Notes: generated by a model not told the origin, from the letters alone. A DNA stretch of 64,000 bases from an uncultured Myxococcaceae bacterium (GCA_945952225.1 CAMFHP010000011.1:44156-108155), one strand, 5' to 3'. Counted from the stretch's first letter, positions 24,245 through 33,087 are shown. A program made the numbers and translations.

Positions 24245-24730
24245 CTACGAGGTCGCGAAGAGGCCTGCCCCGCGGCCGCCCGCCATCGCATCGGAGGCCC
24301 GACGCACCGCGAGGCCCTGCGCCTCCACCGCGTCGAGGAAGCGCATCGCGGCGTCGACGTTCGCCTGCGATCCGTCGATGCCCGTGGCGAGCACCGACGG
24401 CCCCGCGTGGATGGCCACGACGACCTTGCGCGTCCAGAAGTAGAGGCCCGCGAACCCGGCGGCGAAGAGCGCCATCACGAAGGCACCAGGCGCCGCGTCC
24501 CGCCCGAAGAGGCCCGCGATCAGTGCGACCAGCATGAGGAGTGCAGCGACGATCAGCAGCGCGGGTGCGTGGTGGCGCTCGATGCCCACGGACTGCACCG
24601 CGTCGATGGGGATCGACTGAAGGCCGTTGGTGCTCTCTCGATTCTTCACCACCCACACACGGTGCGTGCTGAGCGTGAACTCTCCCCACTGCGCTACGTT
24701 CGCTTCCCCCGGAAGTGCACTGCGTTGCAT
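24245..24730 (-). CDS. inverted membrane protein in the head operon
   Basis: The minus-strand ATG at 24730 has AGGAGG at ideal spacing and gives 161 aa. A soluble N-terminal part (GEFTLSTHRVWVVKN, LQSIPIDAVQSVGI) resembles PH-like or bacterial membrane-associated small domains. Two hydrophobic helices follow (ALLIVAALLMLVALIAGLF and AFVMALFAAGFAGLYF), then a cytoplasmic tail. It opposes all head genes and lies where Mu-like phages carry the MuF/gp30 gene. It is probably a moron expressed in the lysogen. Confidence 0.6.
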   Translation of the reverse strand: MQRSALPGEANVAQWGEFTLSTHRVWVVKNRESTNGLQSIPIDAVQSVGIERHHAPALLIVAALLMLVALIAGLFGRDAAPGAFVMALFAAGFAGLYFWTRKVVVAIHAGPSVLATGIDGSQANVDAAMRFLDAVEAQGLAVRRASDAMAGGRGAGLFATS

Positions 24731-24883
24731 CGGAATCCTCCTGCGCGGCGCGGCCTGGGACCAGCCCCCCGAAGGCCCCGCGCACCAGTCCCGTACCCCG
24801 CGAAGCAAGGCCTTCCAAGCCTGCTGTTCTCGCCCTGGCAACCCGTTGCCACCTCACACCGGCTGAAAGGGCCGCAGACCCCA

Positions 24884-26248
24884 ATGCCCTCCCGACGCAG
24901 TTCGCTTCGCCCCCTCGTGTTCGACCGCAAGGTGCCCGACGGGCTCGCGGTCTTCGGTGTGTCCGTCGCGTGCTTCGCGAAGGAGCCCGAGTCCGATGGC
25001 ACGCGCTGGGTGGAGCTCGCCTACACCGTCTCGATGGTCGAGAGCGACGTGTCGCTGTCGCGCGAGGACTTCGAACGCGTCGTCGCCAACTTCGCGCGCT
25101 ACCCCTGCGTGCCCGTCGTCATCGAGCACGCCGACACGGACTGGTTCCCGAAGGTGCCGTCGTGGGCCGAGCCCCACGGCTACATCGAGGAGATGCGCAT
25201 CGGCGAGCGCGAGGTCACCGAGATGGATGGCTCGGTGCGCACCGCCTCCACGCTCGAAGGCCGCGTGCGCTTCGACGCCGCCACCGGCGCCGAGGTGGGG
25301 CCGACCCGCAAGTGGCGCTTCGGCAGCATCACGCTCTTCAAGGGCGTGAAGGACGAAGCCACCGGCGCAGGCCTCGGCGCGCTCCTGTGGTCGTGGTCGC
25401 TCACCGCGCACCCGCGACTCATGGGGCTCCAGCCCATCGCCGCGCACCTCGACGCGAGCGCCCTCGACGACGGCCAGCGCGCGCGCCTCGCGCAGCTCGT
25501 CGCCGCGCTCCAGGGGATCGCGCCGGGCACCACGACCACCACGAACACCACGCCCGCGGCTGCGACGCCGACGGGTGCAACGCCCACGACCGCCACGACC
25601 GACCGCGGGACGCGCGATGCGTCCGCGACGACCACCACCCCGGAGCCCACGACGATGAAGTATCTCGAACTGGCCGCGAAGCTCGGCCTCACCGCCACCT
25701 CGGAGGAGGACGCGCGCGAGCGGGTGCTCGCGTTCACGCACCTCGGCGCCGATGCCGTGCGCGCGCTCGGTCTCACGCCCGCGGCCACCGCGCAGGAGGT
25801 CGCCGCGCGGGTCTCGTCGATCACCACCGCCGCCGCGCGCGTGCCCGAGCTCGAACGCGAGCGTGATGCCCTCCGCACCGAACGCGACGCGCGGCGCGCC
25901 ACGGAGCGCGAGGCCTACTTCGACGAGCTCTTCGCCGTGCAGCCCGAGCTCCGCGCCGCCGAGGGTGCGCTGCGCTTCCACGCCGAGCGCGACTGGGATG
26001 CGTTCGTGAAGATCCATCCGCGGCCCACGGCGCAGGAACTCCTCCAGGCCGCGCAGCATCCGCAGCGGCTCGCGCCCATCGTGACGCCCGGTGCGCCCGC
26101 GCCCGCCCACGCCTCGCTCGCGCAGGGTGAGGTCGCGCCGCTCCTCGCGAGCGCCGTCCGCACGCACCTCTGCGCCGCCCGCGCCGAGGGGCGCGAGCTC
26201 ACCTTCACCGACGCGGTTCACGAGCTCGGCAGCGCGCTCCAGTTCTGA
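24884..26248 (+). CDS. Mu gpI-like head maturation protease with scaffold domain
   Basis: ATG at 24884 gives 454 aa. The N-terminal domain (FERVVANFARYPCVPVVIEHADTDW, then KWRFGSITLFK and LWSWSLTAHPRLMGLQPIAAHL) is the protease domain of Mu-like phage I proteins. A Thr/Pro/Ala linker spans about 210-255. The C-terminal part (KYLELAAKLGL, ELERERDALRTERD, HPRPTAQELLQAA) is a helical scaffold. An in-frame ATG at 25655 begins this part, as the scaffold gene nested in Mu gene I does. Confidence 0.8.
   Translation: MPSRRSSLRPLVFDRKVPDGLAVFGVSVACFAKEPESDGTRWVELAYTVSMVESDVSLSREDFERVVANFARYPCVPVVIEHADTDWFPKVPSWAEPHGYIEEMRIGEREVTEMDGSVRTASTLEGRVRFDAATGAEVGPTRKWRFGSITLFKGVKDEATGAGLGALLWSWSLTAHPRLMGLQPIAAHLDASALDDGQRARLAQLVAALQGIAPGTTTTTNTTPAAATPTGATPTTATTDRGTRDASATTTTPEPTTMKYLELAAKLGLTATSEEDARERVLAFTHLGADAVRALGLTPAATAQEVAARVSSITTAAARVPELERERDALRTERDARRATEREAYFDELFAVQPELRAAEGALRFHAERDWDAFVKIHPRPTAQELLQAAQHPQRLAPIVTPGAPAPAHASLAQGEVAPLLASAVRTHLCAARAEGRELTFTDAVHELGSALQF
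25655..26248 (+). CDS. nested scaffold protein, internal start (candidate)
   Basis: The internal ATG at 25655 (MKYLELAAKLGL) lies exactly after the disordered linker of the protease gene and would give 197 aa of helical scaffold. Mu expresses its scaffold Z from an internal start of gene I, so the arrangement is known. There is no clear ribosome-binding site (upstream is GAGCCCACGACG), which lowers confidence. Confidence 0.35.
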   Translation: MKYLELAAKLGLTATSEEDARERVLAFTHLGADAVRALGLTPAATAQEVAARVSSITTAAARVPELERERDALRTERDARRATEREAYFDELFAVQPELRAAEGALRFHAERDWDAFVKIHPRPTAQELLQAAQHPQRLAPIVTPGAPAPAHASLAQGEVAPLLASAVRTHLCAARAEGRELTFTDAVHELGSALQF

Positions 26249-26393
26249 TCGCGTCGCGCACCACCGCGCACCGCCTCGCCACGCTCGCCCACCGCGCAAC
26301 GACCCACCGCTCACCGCGCAATCACCCACCACCCACCGCGTCGCGGGCCTCGCTCTCGGGGCCTCGCGCCGCCTCGCACGGAGACCTCTGCCC

Positions 26394-26840
26394 ATGCCCC
26401 TGGACATCCAGTCCGAATCGACCGAGTTCGCGCCCGGCACCAACCTCAGCGCGACGACGATCCCCGAGGCCCGCGTGTGCGGGTACGGCTCCTCGTCGGC
26501 GTACCTCAACCCCATCACCAACATCGCCGCCTCGGGCGCCGCGAAGGCGCGCGGCTTCACCCGTCGCGCCATCGCGCCGGGGCAGACCGGCGACGTCTGC
26601 ATCGAGGGTCCGGGCCTCATCGAGACCGACGGCTCGGGCACCGTCGAGCGTGGCGACCAGCTCGCCGTGAACGTCACGCCCGGCGCCAACGAGGGCCGCG
26701 TGTTCTCGATCCGCGCCTCGCCTCCCGCGGCGGGTGCCACCGTGCGCGTCGTGGGCGTCGCCGACGATGCCGCGCCCGCGTCCGTCACGCGCATCCGCGC
26801 GCATCCCGTCCACGGCGTGACCTACACGCGCCCCGCGTAA
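26394..26840 (+). CDS. head decoration protein (DUF2190-like)
   Basis: ATG at 26394 gives 148 aa. The pattern ARGFTRRAIAPGQTGDVCIEG, ERGDQLAVNVTPGANEGRVFSI and GVADDAAPASVTRIRAHPVHGV is that of small beta-rich capsid cement proteins. The place between protease and capsid genes agrees. A C-rich, G-poor gap of 145 bases (26249-26393) precedes it. Confidence 0.65.
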   Translation: MPLDIQSESTEFAPGTNLSATTIPEARVCGYGSSSAYLNPITNIAASGAAKARGFTRRAIAPGQTGDVCIEGPGLIETDGSGTVERGDQLAVNVTPGANEGRVFSIRASPPAAGATVRVVGVADDAAPASVTRIRAHPVHGVTYTRPA

Positions 26841-26974
26841 CCCGACCCACCCCGCGCGTCGCTCGCACCTCGCAGTGGGCGGCGCGCACACGGCCTCCGC
26901 TTCCTTCGCTTCCTTCGTTCTCGACCTCGCACCTCGCACCCCGACGCGCCGCGCGCGCAGGAGTCTCCATCGCC

Positions 26975-28261
26975 ATGAGCCATGTCTTCACCCGCGTGCA
27001 GCAGCGCCAGATGCACGCCCCGACCTCCTACGGCATGCACCCCGAGGCGAGCCGCGTGCTCACGTCGCGCGGTGTCGACCCCGTGGCCTTCGCCCACCGC
27101 GTGTCGAGCGCGCGCGGCGGCAGCTTCGACGTCGGCGACGTGTCGGGCTTCTCCCTCGGTCAGATCTTCTCCGGCCCCGGTGGAGCCGCCGCCTCGCAGC
27201 GTCCGACGGGCGGTCCGACGCGTGGCGCCCGTGGCGTCGACCCGCACCGCATGGGCGCCTTTCTCCGCGAGCTCGGACGCACGCCCTACGACCGGGCGCG
27301 CGAGCTCGCCGTCACGCGCCTCGGGCTCGATCCCGGCGACACGCTCGTGCCCGAGCTGCTCACCACCGGCGTGCTGGAGTGGCGCAACTACAACACCCTG
27401 CACCGTGTGGTGTGCCCCATCCAGACGGAGACCGAAGCCTCGGGCACCTACCTCGAGTACGACCGCGCGGGGCAGCGGGCGGTGGTCGATTCGCGCGTGG
27501 GGCCCAACGGCCAGGTCACGCTCGTGTCGCGCCGCGTGAGCATGCGGAACTACACCACGCAGCCGCGCTCGCTCTCGGGTGTGGTCAACCGTCTCTCCGC
27601 GGCGCTCGCGCCGACGTTCAACACCGTCGCCAGCGAGGTGGACTTCGTCTCCGGCATGCACGACCGCGAGCAGGAGCTCGACGTGGCGCGGAGCTTCTTC
27701 ACCTACGCGAACTACCCCGCGTCGAACGTCGTGGAGCTCGGCCCGGGGTTCCAGTGGAACCGCGGCGCCTCGGCGGACCCCGTCGAGGATGTGCTCGCGC
27801 TCATGCTGAACATCCCCGCGGCCGTCACCCACGCCGTGTTCAGCGACCTCGCGTGGAGCGCGGTGCAGATCAACCCGCAGCTCCAGGCGCTGCTCTTCGG
27901 GCGCTTCACCGCGAACGACGGCCTCGTGGCGCCTGCGGACTTCGCGATGTTCTTCGGCATCGAGAACGTCCTCGTCTCGAAGATGCTCCTCGAAGACGCC
28001 GCGGGGAACGTCTCGCGAGCCTGGAGCGAGACCGACCTGTGGATGGGCCACGTCTCCGCGGCGCGGGATGCGCTGACCTTCGCGCGGCGCTTCCGTGCGT
28101 CGCTCGCGGGCACCAACGAGGGCGTGTCGGTGCGCGTCGCGTACAAGCCCGAAGGGCCCATGGGCCTCGACCAGGTCTGGGTCACGCGGCAGGACTCGGA
28201 GCCCTTCATCGTCGGCCGTGACTTCGGCGGCGTCATCCGCAACGTGCGCCGCCCGAGCTGA
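26975..28261 (+). CDS. major capsid protein
   Basis: ATG at 26975 with AGGAG upstream gives 428 aa. The basic, disordered N-terminus (to about residue 100) is followed by GVLEWRNYNTLHRVVCPIQTETEASGTYLEY, a Mu-like capsid feature, then LSDLAWSAVQINPQ-like helices and DGLVAPADFAMFFGIENVLVSKM. The C-terminus ends GPMGLDQVWVTRQDSEPF and GRDFGGVI. Position and length fit the HK97-fold capsid protein of Mu-like phages. The 134-base gap before it (26841-26974) is pyrimidine-rich with CTTCCTTCG twice in tandem. Confidence 0.75.
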   Translation: MSHVFTRVQQRQMHAPTSYGMHPEASRVLTSRGVDPVAFAHRVSSARGGSFDVGDVSGFSLGQIFSGPGGAAASQRPTGGPTRGARGVDPHRMGAFLRELGRTPYDRARELAVTRLGLDPGDTLVPELLTTGVLEWRNYNTLHRVVCPIQTETEASGTYLEYDRAGQRAVVDSRVGPNGQVTLVSRRVSMRNYTTQPRSLSGVVNRLSAALAPTFNTVASEVDFVSGMHDREQELDVARSFFTYANYPASNVVELGPGFQWNRGASADPVEDVLALMLNIPAAVTHAVFSDLAWSAVQINPQLQALLFGRFTANDGLVAPADFAMFFGIENVLVSKMLLEDAAGNVSRAWSETDLWMGHVSAARDALTFARRFRASLAGTNEGVSVRVAYKPEGPMGLDQVWVTRQDSEPFIVGRDFGGVIRNVRRPS

Positions 28262-28413
28262 TCCGCTTCGACGGCTCCACAGCACTCCACCCCGAAGGTC
28301 TGCGCGAGCGCGTCGTGCGCCGCCTGCGGCTCCCCCGCCGTGCGCGGTGCGCGACCGCTCGCGCGTGACCGTGTCCCTCTCCATCACCCCCAGCACCACC
28401 GAGCGACGACCCC

Positions 28414-28956
28414 ATGGCCGACCCCAAGGACAAGAAGACGCCCGCCGCCGAGGCCCCGAAGCCCGCGGACCTCGACAGCGCCCTCGCGCGCATCACCGAG
28501 CTCGAACGCGAGCGCGATGGACTTCGCAGCGAACGCGACACGCTTCGCAGCGAGCGCGATGGGCTCCGCGGAGAGCGGGAGCGCCTCACGAACGAGCACC
28601 TGCTCGCGCGGCGCACGGAGCGCGACGACTTCGAGGAGCAGCTCCGTGGGCTCCAGACGCAGCTCCGCGAGGCCGAGGCCGAAGCGCAGCGCCAGACCGA
28701 CCAGGCCACGGACGCGCAGCGCGAGAACGCGCGGCTCCGTGAGTCGCTCGCGGCGATGCGTGGGGAGCATCCGGTGCAGGCCCTCCCGCCGGAGGATGTG
28801 CCCGTCACGCTCGTGGCCCGACGCGGGCTGCGGTTCGCGCTGCGCGATGGGAGCCCGCAGAGGATCCACGCGCACGGCACGTTCACGGCCACGCTCGGGG
28901 AGATGCGCGACGCGGGCTTCACCCTCGGCGACGCCTTCGACCTCGGGGCGCGGTAG
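28414..28956 (+). CDS. coiled-coil structural protein (180 aa)
   Basis: Residues about 25-120 form a continuous coiled coil with the repeats ELERERDGLRSERDT, LRSERDG and LRGERERL. The C-terminal 50 residues (VPVTLVARRGLRFALRDGS, FTATLGEMRDAGFTLGDAF) look like a small beta domain. The coiled-coil opening matches the scaffold region of the protease gene at protein and DNA level. It sits where Mu gp35-type proteins occur. A 152-base pyrimidine-rich gap (28262-28413) precedes it. Confidence 0.55.
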   Translation: MADPKDKKTPAAEAPKPADLDSALARITELERERDGLRSERDTLRSERDGLRGERERLTNEHLLARRTERDDFEEQLRGLQTQLREAEAEAQRQTDQATDAQRENARLRESLAAMRGEHPVQALPPEDVPVTLVARRGLRFALRDGSPQRIHAHGTFTATLGEMRDAGFTLGDAFDLGAR

Positions 28957-28959
28957 CCC

Positions 28960-29454
28960 GTGGCGGCTCCGCGCTACGTCGGCACCGACGCCGCGTCGGC
29001 CGTTGCGTACGTGCGCGAGGTGATCGGAGACCCGAACGACTTTCTGCGCGTGTTCGACCGCGACAACGATGGCGAGGTCGCGCCGGGGTCGAGCGACGAG
29101 CGGGCCCTCGTCATGGCGGTATGCGCCGCCGAGACCGAGGTCGATGAGGTGCTCGCCGCGTCGCATGGCGCGCCGTTCCCTCCGGGCGCGGTGCCGGAGA
29201 GCGTGCGCCAGATCGCGGCCCTTCGATCGCTCTGGTGCGCGATGCGTACGCGCCCTCTCTCCGACGCCGAGCGTGGTGCGTTTCGCACGCTCTACAAAGA
29301 CACGGACGCTCGCCTCGCGAAGCTGCGCGACGACGCAGGTGCGCGCATTCCGCAGGCCGCGGTGCCCGCGCCCGCGAGTGTGCTCCTGGCGCAACCCGAT
29401 CCACCACCGACACCGTGGAACGACGCAGCCACGCGTCGCACCTGGAACTTCTGA
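28960..29454 (+). CDS. Mu gp36-like head-tail connector (DUF1320)
   Basis: GTG at 28960 gives 164 aa with VAYVREVIGDPNDFLRVF, ETEVDEVLAASHGAPFPPGAVPESVRQIAALRSLWCA and DTDARLAKLRDDA. These are the features of DUF1320 (Mu gp36). A stretch DRDNDGEV resembles an EF-hand loop but is not a full EF hand. It should form part of the neck between portal and tail. Its stop overlaps the next ATG. Confidence 0.75.
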   Translation: MAAPRYVGTDAASAVAYVREVIGDPNDFLRVFDRDNDGEVAPGSSDERALVMAVCAAETEVDEVLAASHGAPFPPGAVPESVRQIAALRSLWCAMRTRPLSDAERGAFRTLYKDTDARLAKLRDDAGARIPQAAVPAPASVLLAQPDPPPTPWNDAATRRTWNF

Positions 29455-29840
29455 TGTTCGCGATCGAGTTCGACGTCTCCCCGGTGCGTCAGGCGCTGCG
29501 GGTGCTTCGGCGACGTCTCGACGACCACGTGGAGCGTGCGGTGCGTCGCATCGGGCGCGACCTCCGCGACGAGGCGCGCGCATCGCACGCGTACCGCGAT
29601 CGCACCGGACGCCTCACGGCGTCGACCCGCGCGGAGGCCCCCACGGGGTCATTTCTCCGCGACACGCTGGAGGGTGGCGTGCGCGCGACGGCCCCCTACG
29701 CCCGCTACGTCGAAGAGGGAACCACGCGCAGCGCTGCGTACCAGTTCCTCGGCACGGCGTGGGTGCTCCGGCGTGAAGAAAGTGAGGCGCGCGTGGCCGA
29801 CGCCCTGGAGGCCGCAGTGCACGACGCGGGGCTGCGATGA
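29454..29840 (+). CDS. HK97 gp10-like tail completion protein
   Basis: ATG at 29454 gives 128 aa. YRDRTGRLTASTRAEAP and VRATAPYARYVEEGTTRSAAYQF are the RTGRL...YA.YVE.GT motif of HK97-gp10/virion morphogenesis proteins. It closes the head-to-tail junction. It overlaps both neighbours by one to four bases. Confidence 0.7.
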   Translation: MFAIEFDVSPVRQALRVLRRRLDDHVERAVRRIGRDLRDEARASHAYRDRTGRLTASTRAEAPTGSFLRDTLEGGVRATAPYARYVEEGTTRSAAYQFLGTAWVLRREESEARVADALEAAVHDAGLR

Positions 29841-30484
29841 GCGACACCCATGCGACCGATGACGAGATCGAGAACGCGATCTTCGAAGCGTTGCGCGGAA
29901 CGCTCTCCTCGGCGCCCACTCCGGGCCCGTTCAACTTCGTCGACCGCTACGCGGGCGAGGTGACGCAGGACCAGGCGCTCGACCAGGCGACGCTGGGGCG
30001 CTCGCCGTCCGCGCTTCTCGCCTACGAGGGAGCGCGCACGGAGGGCCCCGACGGCGCGCAGTCCGAGACCGGAGGCCACGAGCCCCAGGTGGTCGAGCAG
30101 CACATGTTCCGCGTGTACGTGACCGTGCGCGACCAACGCGGTGATGGAGCGGCCATGAAGGGCACCGTCGGGCAGCCCGGCGCGCTTCGATGCGCCCGTG
30201 CCGTGAAGCAGGCGCTCGTCGGCCTGCGGATCCCCGGGCTCTTCGACGGCGACGTCGTGCGCCTCATCGAGACGCGGCCGTGGCTCATCGCGCGAGGCAC
30301 CGCGTACTCGCTGCTGGTGCGCGTGATGGCGCGCGCCGCGATCGAACCCTCGGTCGCCGATGGCGCGCCAGAGCCGCGTGCGGGCGTGCCGCTCCGAGGC
30401 CTGCGCGGCGATCTCCCCGACCCGCAACCCGACACCGACGGAGCGCCGGTCGTGCGCTCGCACTTCCAAACGATTCTCGACTGA
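29837..30484 (+). CDS. Mu gp37-like tail terminator (DUF1834)
   Basis: The 215-aa product has DDEIENAIFEALRGTL, a central FRVYVTVRDQRG, then GALRCARAVKQALVGLRIPGL and AYSLLVRVMARA. These match the DUF1834/gp37 layout of Mu-like phages. It probably caps the tail tube before joining to the head. The sheath gene follows after 51 bases. Confidence 0.7.
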   Translation: MSDTHATDDEIENAIFEALRGTLSSAPTPGPFNFVDRYAGEVTQDQALDQATLGRSPSALLAYEGARTEGPDGAQSETGGHEPQVVEQHMFRVYVTVRDQRGDGAAMKGTVGQPGALRCARAVKQALVGLRIPGLFDGDVVRLIETRPWLIARGTAYSLLVRVMARAAIEPSVADGAPEPRAGVPLRGLRGDLPDPQPDTDGAPVVRSHFQTILD

Positions 30485-30535
30485 CCGCCACGCGTCGCGC
30501 GCACCGTCGCTCGCCGCGCCTCCTCGGAGACGTCC

Positions 30536-32101
30536 ATGACCCCAGTCCTGCCGTCCGGGTTCTCGCCCGGTCCGACGCCGACCTTTCAGTTCGCCGTGCG
30601 CCTCGGCGTCGGTGCCTCGTCGACGCCCGACGCCGGCCTTCTCACCCTGCTGCTCGCCGCGAAGGTCGGCGATGGCACGGCTGCGAACCACGTCGCGATC
30701 GACGTGGGTGATGCGACCGAAGCCGAGGCCCTCTTCGGCGCCCGATCCCGGGCCGCCGCGGGCGTGCGCGCCTTTCGGCAGATCGCGCCGCGCGGGCGGC
30801 TCATGGTGTGTCCCGTCGCCCCCGCAGCGGGTGCCGTCGCGGCCACCGCTGTGCTCTCGTTCGCAGGACCTGCGACGGGGGCGGGCGTGCTTCGCCTTCG
30901 CGTGTCGGGGCGTGCGATTCGTGAAGTGGTGCTCCCGCCCGGCACGACGGGCGCGGGGGCCGCTGCGCTTGCCCGCGCAGCTCTCGATGACGTCGCCGAG
31001 CTGCTCTGCACGGCGGCCGTCGGTGGGGCCGGTTCCGAGCACGTGCTCACGCTCACTGCCGCGAACGCAGGGGACCTCGGCAACCAGCTCCGTGTCGTGT
31101 TCGAGGTGACCGCTGCGGGCATCACGGTGGCCCTCAACGGGGCCGCGGCATCGGTGCGGGGCAAGGCCTACTTCGGCAGCAGCGCGCCTGCGGTTGCGGG
31201 CGTCGGTGCAGCGGACCTCACGCAGGCGCTCTCGGCGGTCGCGGGGGCGCGCTACGACCGCGTGATCGTCGACGCCGACGACGATGTCGCGCGGACCGCG
31301 ATCAAGGCCTTCGTGCAGGCGCAGTCGTCGATCAACGTGGGGCGTCGCTGCATGGCGGTGATGACCTCGTTCAACGAAGTGGTCACCGGCGCAGGCTCCG
31401 TCGCCGAGGACGCACAGGCGCTGAACGAGGCGCGCATCACCGTGCTGCACCAGCGCAGGCCGCACCAGACCGGCGTGGAGATCGCCGCAGCGTACATGGC
31501 CGCGAAGGTCTACGGTGACGGACGACTGCCCGGGGAGGTGCAGTACCGCGCGGCGAAGGCCAACGGGCTCTCGCTCTACCCCGCGGTGCTCGCCAGCGAT
31601 GAGGAGGAGCGGCTCACGCCGTTGCAGATCGATCTACTCCTGCGCGCGGGGGTCACGCCCCTCGGCGCGGACCCGATGAACCCCGGCTGGGCGTCGATCG
31701 TGCGGCCCGTGACGACGCGCACGCGAAACGCTGCGGGCGGGCTGAGCTACGCGGTGGCCGACACGTCGAAGGTCGCGGTGTCGGACCTCGTCGCCGACCG
31801 GATGGAGGCGTGGGCCTCGACGGCATACGCGGACAAGAACCTCGTGCCCGATCCGCCGACGATCGAGCAGGCGCCGGGCTCGCCGTGGGTGGTCTGGCCC
31901 GAGGCCGTGCGCGAGGACCTGCTCACGATCCTCAACGAGCTCGAGCAGGAGGCGCTGGTCGTGGACGTCGCGCGCCACGCGCCGCTCGTCACCGTCGCAC
32001 CGGTCGTGATCGAGGGCGTCACCTACCTCGTGTGCCGCGCGCCCTTCGACGTGATCGCGCACCTGCACTCGGTCGTCGGTGAGGCGATCCAGAACCGCTG
32101 A
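30536..32101 (+). CDS. tail sheath protein, Mu gpL-like
   Basis: The 521-aa product matches gpL-type sheaths. It has PTPTFQFAVRLG near the start, GVRAFRQIAPRGRLMVCPVA, YDRVIVDADDD, GRRCMAVMTSF, RITVLHQRRPHQTGVEIAAAY, and a conserved end (ADRMEAWASTAYADKNLVPD, MRRLT-type helices, then GVTYLVCRAPFDVIAHLHSVVG). The sheath contracts around the tube at infection, so the virion is a myovirus. ATG at 30536. Confidence 0.8.
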   Translation: MTPVLPSGFSPGPTPTFQFAVRLGVGASSTPDAGLLTLLLAAKVGDGTAANHVAIDVGDATEAEALFGARSRAAAGVRAFRQIAPRGRLMVCPVAPAAGAVAATAVLSFAGPATGAGVLRLRVSGRAIREVVLPPGTTGAGAAALARAALDDVAELLCTAAVGGAGSEHVLTLTAANAGDLGNQLRVVFEVTAAGITVALNGAAASVRGKAYFGSSAPAVAGVGAADLTQALSAVAGARYDRVIVDADDDVARTAIKAFVQAQSSINVGRRCMAVMTSFNEVVTGAGSVAEDAQALNEARITVLHQRRPHQTGVEIAAAYMAAKVYGDGRLPGEVQYRAAKANGLSLYPAVLASDEEERLTPLQIDLLLRAGVTPLGADPMNPGWASIVRPVTTRTRNAAGGLSYAVADTSKVAVSDLVADRMEAWASTAYADKNLVPDPPTIEQAPGSPWVVWPEAVREDLLTILNELEQEALVVDVARHAPLVTVAPVVIEGVTYLVCRAPFDVIAHLHSVVGEAIQNR

Positions 32102-32116
32102 GAGGGGACACGCTCC

Positions 32117-32488
32117 ATGGGAAAGACCGTACGCAAGGACTTCGCGGGCACCGGCAAGATCTGGGTGAATGGCACCCTCGTCGGCGATGCCGCGGAGGTG
32201 TCGGTGAAGTTTGGTGGGAAGCTCAACCGCACCGTCACCCTCAACTACTCGGGCGAGACCCGCGAGGATCCCAACCTCGTCACCGCGGACATCAAGGGCG
32301 CCGTGCTGCGTTCGGAGAGCTTCGTCGCGCGCCTTCAGGGCTACATCGAGCGCGACGAAGACGTGCGCCTCAAGGTGCAGGTTGGCCGCAACGTGGTGAA
32401 GGCACGCGGCAAGCTCGGTGACGCCGAGCTCAGCACGTCGCAGGGGAAGGCGAACTTCTCGACGAACTTCTCGGGAGACGCGTCGTGA
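32117..32488 (+). CDS. tail tube protein, Mu gpM-like
   Basis: The 123-aa product begins MGKTVRKDFAGTGKIWVNG and has LNRTVTLNYSGETREDPNLV, DIKGAVLRSESFVARLQGYI and TSQGKANFSTNFSGDA. Small beta-rich proteins directly after the sheath gene are tail tubes in Mu-like phages. Stop overlaps the next start by four bases. Confidence 0.75.
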   Translation: MGKTVRKDFAGTGKIWVNGTLVGDAAEVSVKFGGKLNRTVTLNYSGETREDPNLVTADIKGAVLRSESFVARLQGYIERDEDVRLKVQVGRNVVKARGKLGDAELSTSQGKANFSTNFSGDAS

Positions 32489-33087
32489 GCCGCAGCCGGA
32501 ACGATGACGAGCACGAGGGCGAGGCCTCGTCGCGCTTCGCGCAGGCCATGGCTCGCCAGGGCGGGCGACCGGTCAAGGTGGTGGACTTCCCCGGCCTCGA
32601 CGGCGAGCGCGTGGGCGTGTGGTGCCCCAACGCGCAGGAGGAGACCGAGGCCGAGGTCGCCGCGCGCAAGCACCTCACGGGGCACTACAAGATGAGCGCC
32701 CTCGACCTCTCGCTCACGTCGGAGACCGAGCTCTACCAGCGCGAGCGCGACGTCGAGATGCTCACCCTCGTGCTGCGTGATCCCGACGAGCCCAACGACG
32801 CGTTCTTCGAGTCGTCGGACGAGGCGAGGGGACTCACGCGGCCGCAGGTGCGAGCCCTTCTCGCGCTCGTCGAAGACTTCCGTCGCGAGCGCTACGAAGC
32901 CCGCACACCCGAGAACGCCGCGGAGCTCGTTCGTCTGGTCCGCGAGTCAAAAGCCGTGGGGGCGCTGTCGACCTGGTTGACGTCCTGCGACGCCGGTACG
33001 CTTCGCGAACTGGTGGAGCTACTCGCCAACGACACGCCCCCGACCACGGACACCCGCTCGACGCCGCCGAGCTCCTCGACGAGCTGA
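32485..33087 (+). CDS. tail assembly chaperone, short form
   Basis: ATG/GTG at 32485 gives 200 aa (MSRSRNDDEHEGEASS). The central part reads HLTGHYKMSALDLSLTSETELYQRERDVEMLTLVLRDP, typical of gp41-type chaperones. The C-terminus becomes Thr/Ser/Pro-rich (TPPTTDTRSTPPSSSTS), as expected past a frameshift site. It lies between tube and tape-measure genes, where such chaperones always sit. Confidence 0.7.
   Translation: MSRSRNDDEHEGEASSRFAQAMARQGGRPVKVVDFPGLDGERVGVWCPNAQEETEAEVAARKHLTGHYKMSALDLSLTSETELYQRERDVEMLTLVLRDPDEPNDAFFESSDEARGLTRPQVRALLALVEDFRRERYEARTPENAAELVRLVRESKAVGALSTWLTSCDAGTLRELVELLANDTPPTTDTRSTPPSSSTS

Noticed and set aside
29055..29095. EF-hand calcium site (DRDNDGEV) in the gp36-like protein
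   Set aside because: Only one loop-like stretch without flanking EF helices; the DUF1320 assignment explains the gene.
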